Positions 56,350 to 64,000 of a DNA stretch of 64,000 bases are shown in pieces. Position numbers and translations under genes: made by a program. Every line of letters begins with the position of its first letter. Positions within the stretch are counted from its first letter, which is position 1. The DNA comes from Dromiciops gliroides (Eukaryota; Chordata; Mammalia; Microbiotheria; Microbiotheriidae), in NCBI RefSeq assembly GCF_019393635.1, contig NC_057862.1:153854562-153918561 (forward strand), in the 5' to 3' direction. The notes under the pieces are model-generated. The model was given only the letters and a program-made list of their open reading frames with translations, was not told where the DNA came from and did no database searches.

Positions 56350-56600
56350 GCTAAGGAGCTGCTAGGTGCACTGGACCTGGAGTCAGGAACACCTGAGTTC
56401 AAATCAGACACATACTAGCTTTGTGACTCAGGGCAAGTCATTCCTCTATTTTCTGCTTCAGTTCCCTTATTTGTAAAATGGAGATAATAATAACACCTGA
56501 TGTCCCAGGACTGTTGTGCACTTAAAATGAGTTAATTTTTCTAAAGCAGTTGGCAAACCTTAAAGCATTATACAAAAGCTCATATTATTAACTAATCATA
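56350..56600 (+). mobile_element. MIR-class SINE, near full length
   Basis: Reads gactcagggcaagtcattcc, ttatttgtaaaatggagata and ggcaaaccttaaagcatta. Confidence 0.7.
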
Positions 56601-56738
56601 CATATACGCTTAGTGTTTGGTGCGTCAGCAATCATTTATTAAATACAGTATGTTTGGATTGAATCAAACAGCCCCTGTCCCCTTTAAGAGCCTGTACAAT
56701 TGTTATGGTTTCCTAAGCAAGACATTCTTGGAAATTAT

Positions 56739-56887
56739 ATAATTTTTTTTTGGTGGGGCAATGAGGGTTAAGTGACTTGCCCAGGGTCACACAGTTAGTA
56801 AGTGTCAAGCATCTGAGGCTGGATTTGAACTCAGGTCCTCCTGAATCCAGGGCCAGTGCTTTATCCACTGCACCACCTAGCTGCCCC
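56739..56887 (-). mobile_element. A-tailed tRNA-head SINE
   Basis: The perfect duplication tggaaattat lies at 56,729-56,738 and 56,888-56,897. Full-length body. Confidence 0.93.
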
Positions 56888-56897
56888 TGGAAATTAT

Positions 56898-58655
56898 CTT
56901 TTAAAATAATATTTATACCACTTCCCATTCTTACAAGGCCCTTTAGGAAGCTCTTAATGCAACTGAATCTCTGTTACCCCCTGAAAAATGGAGAGAATTT
57001 AAGTACTATAATTTATTTAAAACTTTACACTTAATGAATTAGTAAAGTAGGGAATAAATAGGATTCACATAAGAAATGGGTTTAGAATCTCTGGCTGTCC
57101 ATACCCATCAAGAAAAGTATTGTACTTAGACCACTTCCCAAGGGGTCTAACCTTTATCTAATCAGGCTGGTATGCTGAAAGAGAGCCAGACTTGCAGTTT
57201 GCAATAATGCTTTAGAAGAGATTTGAGAGGTTGCATTTCAACCCTTATGAAATACCTGGTCGATAAATGAAGTCCCGTTGTCACTTAGGAACTTTCCCTC
57301 ATAAGACTGGTTCTTGCATCTACAAAAGGCAATGTTCCGCCATCATATTATTTATTTATTTATTGCTTTAGCAAAGTCTAAAAGATATGATGGGCCTATT
57401 TATTGCGCAGTACTTCTGGTTGCTGCTAAGAAACACATCATAATAGTCACTGTAATTTGGTTGGTATAACAGTTGATAAATGACAAATTCCTATTATAGG
57501 AAGGAGGTCAATTATTTTTAAAAGTTACGATTACTTTATATGGGCCATTATATAGAAATAAACCGGTCTTGGTTAGTATACTAAAGTGGCATTGCCCATA
57601 TGGTTATAAAATGAACAAGAATTGTGAGGAACTGATGTACTTTTTAACTTTTTGTGACAAAACACTCAGAATATACTATACATGTAGTTAGTGTTTTAAG
57701 ATTGATACTTGCATAAGTTGGGAAAAATTAAAAGATTTAACATTTTATATTCTATTTCTCTGGGGAATATATATAAACATTCTTGTATTTTAGAAGAAGC
57801 TTTTAGGACTATATCAGATTTATGGCATAAGTTTTTCTATTACTATTTTTAGTGTTCAAATTGTTAACATTTCAGTTTAAGTTCAAAATTTTAAAGGGAT
57901 ATTAGTACTATTAAAGTAGGAAGCCAGCAATAATATTATATCACTAAAGTACTGTGAAGAGTATCTGGTAATATTTTTCACCAATGCAATTAGCCCTGCG
58001 GTGTGATTAAAACAGTGGCCTTGGTAGCTACGTATAATTACTTGAGATATGCATGATAGAGAATTGCTTCATAGGATTTTAGAGTTCTGAGGGACATTAG
58101 AGATTATCTGGTCCATATCACTTTGAACTTTGGACTTCTGTAGTAATTAGAGTATATCAGTGCAATAGTCCATTTGGGTCTAAGGAGGAAAGATGGCTCA
58201 CTTAGTGGAACTTATTAATTATAATGTTTTGAGGTTAAAACAAATGATACATTGAGGACATGTGCTATTTTGAAAAACATAAGGCTCCTTCAGTCAACAT
58301 TGGGAATGAAAACAGCACTGTGAGATGCCTAATTAGGACCTGGTCAGACTGTAGATTAACTTGACTGGTTTCTGAACTTTGGGAATTAAAATGTATATAA
58401 AACCATAAGGTAAACAAAGGAAGCTGACATCCTTTAAAAATTCACCAATCTAGAGAAAAGAGATCCTTAGGTACTGATTGAGTAGACTAAAGATACACAG
58501 GAAATGATACAATTCTTCTGGGGCTTCATGTTTCCATCTATGGATTCATCATTTTCTCTAGTTGTTTTTATTTCTTCCCGTCCTCCATCTTCCTCTGCAG
58601 CTATAGTCTAACACACTCTAAACCTGTTATGACTTGAATCAAACACTGCTTTATA
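56898..58655. other. Repeat-poor AT-rich stretch, no gene recognised
   Basis: The second longest stretch without SINE, L2 or MIR. A short minus-strand run near 57,250-57,286 resembles a retroviral integrase motif (see findings). No splice-supported exon. Confidence 0.4.
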
Positions 58656-58755
58656 AGACACGGAGTGCTCTCCTATTAGATCGTAAACTCCTTGAAGACA
58701 GAAACAGCCTAATATTTCTTTGTATAGCTCCTTAATTTGTTAAATGAATTTAACT
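58655..58755 (+). mobile_element. L2 LINE 3' end
   Basis: Reads cctattagatcgtaaactcc and ttgaagacagaaacagcc. Confidence 0.5.
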
Positions 58756-58779
58756 TTAAGTAGAATTATAGATAGTGGC

Positions 58780-59000
58780 ATAATTCAAACTTTAAAACTA
58801 GATTTTTATTGATAATTTTTGTTTCAACGTGGTTTAAATTTCCTGCTTTATCTGTCTCCCATCCCCCACCATGCCATCCCTTATAACAAAGAATTTTGAA
58901 ATAAAAGAAACAGCCAAAAAAAAGAAAAGAAAAAAAAAATTGAGTAAAACCGACAAGTACATTGAAAAAAAACCTGAAAATATATGCAATTTGTCTGTCT
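58780..59000 (-). mobile_element. L1 3' UTR fragment
   Basis: The plus strand reads tttttattgataatttttgt, ttcaacgtggtttaaat, then A-rich patches and aaaatatatgcaat, as in other L1 3' UTR copies here. Confidence 0.55.
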
Positions 59001-60620
59001 GTTAGGTTCCACAAATATATTGAGTTCTACTGAAGGGCACTCTCATGGGGGAAGAAATATTTCCTGTAATGGGAGATGGAGACCTTACCTTACAATGGGT
59101 CTAGACTTTAGGGAGTTGATAAAAGACCACTATCTTTTATCAATGCTGGGCCTCCATGGACAACATTATGCCTCAGGAGAAGGGACATTTGAGTTCCTGG
59201 GAGCTAGAAAACTTCTAGCAAAATGGGAAAGTATGGACCCAGAGAGATTATATGGGAAATGGAAAATAGCATAATCATGAGGATGGCACAGGGTAAAACT
59301 GGAAATATAACTGGATACCACAAAGTAGAATTGGGCTATACAATTTGGGACGTGGAAATTTCCATCATGGGGCAATTCTTCTACTTCTTAATATGGTTGT
59401 GTGCATATTAACAAGGACAGAGTATGCCAATTAAATTTATTGACTTGATATAGTTATTTTATGACTTGATAATTCAAAATTTTAAAATATATAATATGTT
59501 TTTTTACTATAACTATTTTGTTTTATATGATTTGGCATTGAATTTACAAGATCCATGTAACATATCCTCTAATTCTTCATCATGAAATGACATCGTATTA
59601 GCTATTAATTGTACCTTTATACATTATATTTTCCAAGTCTAGCCTTGATTATAGCTCATAGGTTTTCAGTCAAGGAGGCTGTCAGGTCACTACAGCTTGT
59701 TGTTGGTGTTGTTTTTAATGTTTTAGGATGTATTAAGTTACAGGGTGTGTTGTATTTGAGAATTTTTGCAATTCCAGAACAATTCTGCTTCTCAGTATAT
59801 CAGTATAGTTATCAGAGTTCATCATTCTTACGATGGAGACAAGATTTCCAGACCCACTAAAAGAAAAAAAAAATCTCCAAAATGTATTTTAGGTTAGATG
59901 TTTTACGGTCTGAAGAGGCTATAATTTTACAGTCTTACCTGGATTTCTGACAATAGTTTTGGTATAACCTTGAAGGAAAATAAGTTTTATCAGTGAAAGT
60001 TACCTTTTCCTAGCCCTTTAATGTTCCAGTCTTTATATTATGTTGACAATAACAAATGTTTTTTTCTTCATAGCAATGGTTTAAAGCTCTTTTTAAAAAC
60101 TAATCTTCTTGATGGTCTAACTTTTAAGAAGAAAAATGAAACTTGGATGAAATATGATAATATTAAAGGTGCCAAGGCAGTTTGTTTCACTATAGAGGAA
60201 CCAATAATGAAGCTTCCATTTGATGTGACCCTTTAAGAGGGCTTATTTTCTGAGGATTAATTAGAATTTTTTCAGCAAGAGTTTGCTAGTTTTTTATGTT
60301 GGTGTTTTTTTTTTTTTTCTTGACAGCAGTTTTCTCCGTTCTTTAGGGTGACTGGTCCTTTTTCATTGTGGGCTTGAGTGATTTCATGAAACCGTTTTAT
60401 TTTGCCACATCCACAGTGGCTACGATATTGTTAGGAGGCATTTAAGCATGCTTTTTCAAGAGCTACAATTTTTGCACATTTACCTGGGATAATAACCAAT
60501 CTTTAAAACTGCAGAATTAAAAACACAAAAACAAAGAATATTGAAACATGTGTATATGACATGAAGTCTAGGACTCAGGTCACCGAGAACTAAAGATGCA
60601 GAAAGTAGTTCAACAGCATC
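59001..60620. other. No recognised gene or repeat
   Basis: It includes a stretch (59,001-59,412) with overlapping open frames and a 71-codon frame at 60,021-60,236 after a splice-acceptor-like sequence. Neither shows a known domain. Confidence 0.35.
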
Positions 60621-60624
60621 ATAT

Positions 60625-60755
60625 GGTGGAGAGTGCTGGTTGTAGGACCTCAGTGGAATCCTGGCATTGCCACTTATTGTCTGTGTAACATTGGCCAAGT
60701 CATTTCATCTCTCTGGGACTCAGTTTCCTCATCTGTCAAATGCATAATATTTTTT
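60625..60755 (+). mobile_element. MIR-class SINE
   Basis: Reads ttgccacttattgtctgtgt, ccaagtcatttcatctctct and gtttcctcatctgtcaaatg. Confidence 0.75.
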
Positions 60756-60942
60756 TCCATCTCCTTAGTTTTATTTTGTGTATGTCTTTGTTTTTCAGAT
60801 GTATTTCTTTTAAGCAATGGATTATGGAATTGTATTTCCTAATCTACTCTGTCATTCCTTTTTTGTTTGTTTGTTTTATTAGATTGTTTAACCTATTCAC
60901 ATTTAAAGTGATGAAAATATTGGACTTTTAAAAGTTATCTTG

Positions 60943-61042
60943 GTGCAGCTAGGTGGCGCAGTGGATAAGGCACTGGCCATGGATTCAGGAGTACCTGAGT
61001 TCAAATCTGGCCTCAGATCCTTGATACATACTAGCTGTGTGA
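60943..61042 (+). mobile_element. A-tailed tRNA-head SINE, 3'-truncated
   Basis: Begins tgcagctaggtggcgcagtg and stops after tactagctgtgtgaaa, lacking the last quarter and the tail. Truncation at the 3' end is unusual for retrotransposition, so a later deletion is likely. Confidence 0.85.
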
Positions 61043-61312
61043 AACACAGTACTATGTTCCTTCATTTACTTTAGCGTAATGTTTTTTAAGTTGGCTTTAT
61101 ATTTTTAAGGTGGTATTCGCAGTTTCTCTCCCTTCATCCCTGATCCTTCATCTCCCATTTGTTGCTCTTTTCTCTTTGGAGTTTTGCTTATTAACTAATA
61201 AGCATTTTTCTTCACTGTTTTTTTCTGCTTTTTAAATTTTTCCTCTCTTTTTTCCCTTCTCAGTAGATTTTCCTTTCCTCTTCTTCCCCTCACCTAATCC
61301 TGTCCATTACTT

Positions 61313-61456
61313 TTTTGGGGGGGGGGTAGGCAATGAGGGTTAAGTGACTTGCCTAGTCACAGCTAGTAAATGTCAAGTGTCCGAGGCTGGATTTGAACTT
61401 AGGTCCTCCTGAATCCAGGACTTGTGCTTTATCCACTGTGCCACCTAGCTGCTCCC
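61313..61456 (-). mobile_element. A-tailed tRNA-head SINE, first at a reused site
   Basis: Flanked by ctgtccattactt at 61,300-61,312 and 61,457-61,469. The plus strand has a G-run (TTTTGGGGGGGGGG) at the tail junction. Confidence 0.93.
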
Positions 61457-61469
61457 CTGTCCATTACTT

Positions 61470-61624
61470 GTGTTGTTTGTTTGTTTTGGTTAGGCAATTG
61501 GGGTTAAGTGACTTGCCCATTGGTCACACAGCTAGTAAGTGTCAAGTGTCTGAGACTGGATTTGAACTCAGGTCCTCCTGACTCCAGAGCTGGTGCTTTA
61601 TCCATTGTGCCACCTAGCTGCCCC
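61470..61624 (-). mobile_element. A-tailed tRNA-head SINE, second at a reused site
   Basis: Flanked by tccattactt at 61,460-61,469 and 61,625-61,634. It shares its left target with the right target of the preceding SINE. Confidence 0.92.
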
Positions 61625-62699
61625 TCCATTACTTTTTAAAACTTCATTTTTGTGTCCCTTTTCAGAGGATTTCTTCTCCTCATTCTCTTTGCTATTCATC
61701 CTCCTTTTCTCCCTACATTTAAACCCTCATTTTTCTGGCCCCTGTACTTATCTGGTCCTTCTCTATTCTTTGCATTCCTCATGGAGTCAGAACTTCCAGG
61801 GTACCCAGTCAGGGCTCTCCTCTCTAAACAGTTTCTGCCATCACCTTGTAGAACTTGCCTGCCAGCTCCCCTTTTTCCATTGTGCCTCACTCCCAGAAAA
61901 ACGTCAATTCCTACAGGTGACAGAGAGAAGACTGCCCAATGGTAGCAGGATGCTCTCCTCCCCCAACACATGTCCCTAATTATGCAGTCAGCCACTGACT
62001 TATACCCTCTCCATAGTCATTTTCCTTTCCCATTTACCTCAAAATCTTAATGGATTCATGGCCCTCTTGCTGCTCCAGGCTTCCATGGCCCAGGAGCTTC
62101 AATTCTTCCCATCCCAAGATCATCTCCTTACGTGGTCTCTTCGGGCCCCAAGTCACTATGCCCAGCACAAGGTCCCTATTTCTTTTTGCATAAAACATCT
62201 CTCCACTCATGGGAACATTCATCAGTGGCACCCCTCCTACCATCAAAAACAAGGCTTCCCCCTTCTTCAAGTCTCCCCTATTCCTCCATGCCCATTCTCT
62301 TGCAGGTTCTTTTTTTGCTGAGAGACCACAGGAGTCACTTTCATCCAATTCTGTCTCTCAACTTGATCCAGCTACACTACACATACACTCTTACCTCTGT
62401 GCTCCTCCATTCTGAGCTTCCATAATACTCCCATTTAGTAATTTAGTCCATCCGAAAGAAAAAAGATTCACTTGTAGGCAAAGTGCCATTATAATAAGCC
62501 AGGCCTGCCAATGTACCATCACCTGCACCTGATTTCCCCCTTTACTCCCTGCCTCTGTGTACATTTAGAAAGAAGTCTCTTACTGGTCTTCCTGCTGTCA
62601 CTCTGTAGCTTTCCTTGTCTGTTGGATTCATTCATCCCCTCTTGTATTTTTGTTGTCTGGGGTGTTTGAGAAACAATCTCTTCAGTTTTGGTTTTCTTT

Positions 62700-63600
62700 C
62701 TAAGAATATTTCTAACATCTTTATTATTGAACATCCATCTTTTTTCATTTATTGTCAAGCTCCTGTTTGCAAGCTCCTTGGGCTTCATTTTGAGCTCCAT
62801 TGTTGTTTAAAACACATTCTCTTCTTCCTTTTCTGGTGTTTACAGAATAGTATTGTGTTATTTGAAATTTCCCTTTCCTTTAGGTATTTGAAGATCTTTC
62901 CTTTGGTCACTTGCAGAATTTATTGTTTATGAATGGAGTTGTTAAATTTAACCCACTCTTGGAATTTGTCTCTTTTTTGTGGAGATCTATGGATACTTTC
63001 AGTTGGCACTTTGTTTTCTATATTCAGAAGTTCTGGGTATTTTTCTTGTAGTCTTACATTATGGTGTTCAGGTATTTTAAGTTGTGTTCTTCTCAGAGAC
63101 CCATAATACTTTAGTTATCTCTGCACCCTGTCTTCAAGATCAATATGTTTTGCTTATAGACAGAGCATGTTTTCTTAAATGTTATTGCTTTTTTACTTCT
63201 CTTCTTCCAGACTGTCTTTTGTTCTCTTTTTTACTTATTTGGTGAGACTTGCCACCATGGATTCAAGTTTTTTCTATTCTGCCAATTATTTCTGCTATTC
63301 AGGTTATAAATCCTATCCTTACAAGTCTCTTTTCTCTTTTGAACCACTCAGGAATGTGTTGTGTAGTTAAATGTTCTCAAAATCCACAGGGTCCTCTGTC
63401 TCATAAAGTGTTGAATTGTTTTCCTTTGTTTTCCAATATATATATTCATAGATGCTTGAACTTGTTTCTGGATTCAGATACCATATTTCCTTTGTCTGTT
63501 AATGTCTTCCCTGTGGGTATGCCTATGCCAGGATCTTTGAGTTTTCTTTTACCTGAGCTTTTTCTCCAGTAATGTCAGTTTTTCTCCCCCCTTTTTTCCT
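62700..63600 (-). pseudogene. L1 ORF1 remnant
   Basis: Minus-strand translation near 62,926-63,056 gives YPELLNIENKVPTESIHRSP, resembling the intact ORF1 (CPDIIESEDKIIIERIHRSP, residues 198-217), followed by KRDKFQEWVKFNNS. A stop occurs soon after. Upstream (higher coordinates) the charged sequence fits the coiled coil. Confidence 0.55.
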
Positions 63601-64000
63601 CTAATACTCACTTTCTGACTCTCTCCCCTCTGTTGGTGGTTTCCCCAGGGATTAAATCTCATAGTGTCTCAGCCTTCTCTCAGATTGTTCAATTCAGTTC
63701 ATCAGCCTAGGTCTCAGCCCTAAGTGACTTTTGTGGGGACAGAACTCACCCCAGTTGGATGCTGAACTATTTCTCTCAAGCTTAATGGAGTGCCACACAG
63801 CCCCTTACACATAGTATCTTGTCCCATTCCTTCTGCTCTAGCGGTACAGAGTGCTACTGTGCTTGTACTTCCATAATCTCTGATGATTTCTGTCAAGGGA
63901 CTAGGAGGAGAGGGGTCAGGGCAGGAACTCGAGTTCTATTACAAGTCCAGATGTGTCCTGTCCTGTTCTTTCTGTTTCTCTGTTATCCTGTAGAACTTTG

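Larger units (their letters stand above)
60756..64000 (-). mobile_element. Decayed L1 (5' half), interrupted by SINEs
   Basis: A pyrimidine-rich stretch (plus strand) resembles the reversed inter-ORF spacer of the intact L1. An ORF1 remnant follows at higher coordinates (62,700-63,600). Three SINE insertions lie inside. The piece runs off the window edge. The spacer part is assigned by composition and order, so only the ORF1 part is firm. Confidence 0.4.

Overview
This window is nuclear DNA from a mammal, almost certainly a marsupial. The strongest sign is about fifteen copies of a tRNA-headed SINE typical of marsupial genomes. It also carries a BovB/RTE LINE, a long L1 with a wide gap between its ORFs, and dense old L2 and MIR-class repeats. 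Nothing bacterial is present: no operons and no CRISPR array. I could not fix the species. The SINE style hints at an Australian lineage, with low confidence.

Positions 1-28,370 are intergenic or intronic sequence made mostly of layered repeats. L2 and MIR-class copies are the oldest layer. L1 3' ends, CR1/L3, LTR elements and a BovB 3' end lie in or on them, and SINEs, many with clear target-site duplications (TSDs), are the youngest. Notable here are a BovB/RTE 3' end inside a CR1/L3 copy (7,009-7,567), a solo LTR with an exact 4-bp duplication inside an L1 fragment (11,966-12,545), and two related LTR-like insertions in one L2 (23,190-24,915).

Positions 28,388-34,852 hold a full-length L1 with 14-bp TSDs. 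Its ORF1 is open (339 codons). ORF2 is full length apart from one in-frame TGA, twelve codons before the second half of the reverse-transcriptase catalytic motif. The element splits an older L2 copy.

Positions 34,853-39,660 continue the L2, then show a SINE whose tail has grown into a ~390-bp pyrimidine tract, and a DNA transposon split by two MIR copies.

Positions 39,770-41,330 are a CpG island: TATA-less, with several CCAAT boxes, an Sp1 site, an E2F-like site and strong splice donors. I read it as the promoter and first, probably non-coding, exon of a plus-strand gene that I cannot name. The 2.6 kb downstream are almost free of repeats, as expected at the start of a first intron. No convincing coding exon appears in the remaining 23 kb, so the gene body probably lies beyond the window.

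Positions 44,000-64,000 return to repeats, including a SINE with a BovB-like tail, a site hit twice by SINEs (61,300-61,634) and a decayed L1 5' half on the minus strand (60,756 to the end).

The working theme is the relation between LINEs and their dependants. The L1 is the likely machinery for the A-tailed SINEs, and BovB/RTE for the SINEs that share its 3' end. The only host-gene signal is the CpG-island promoter.
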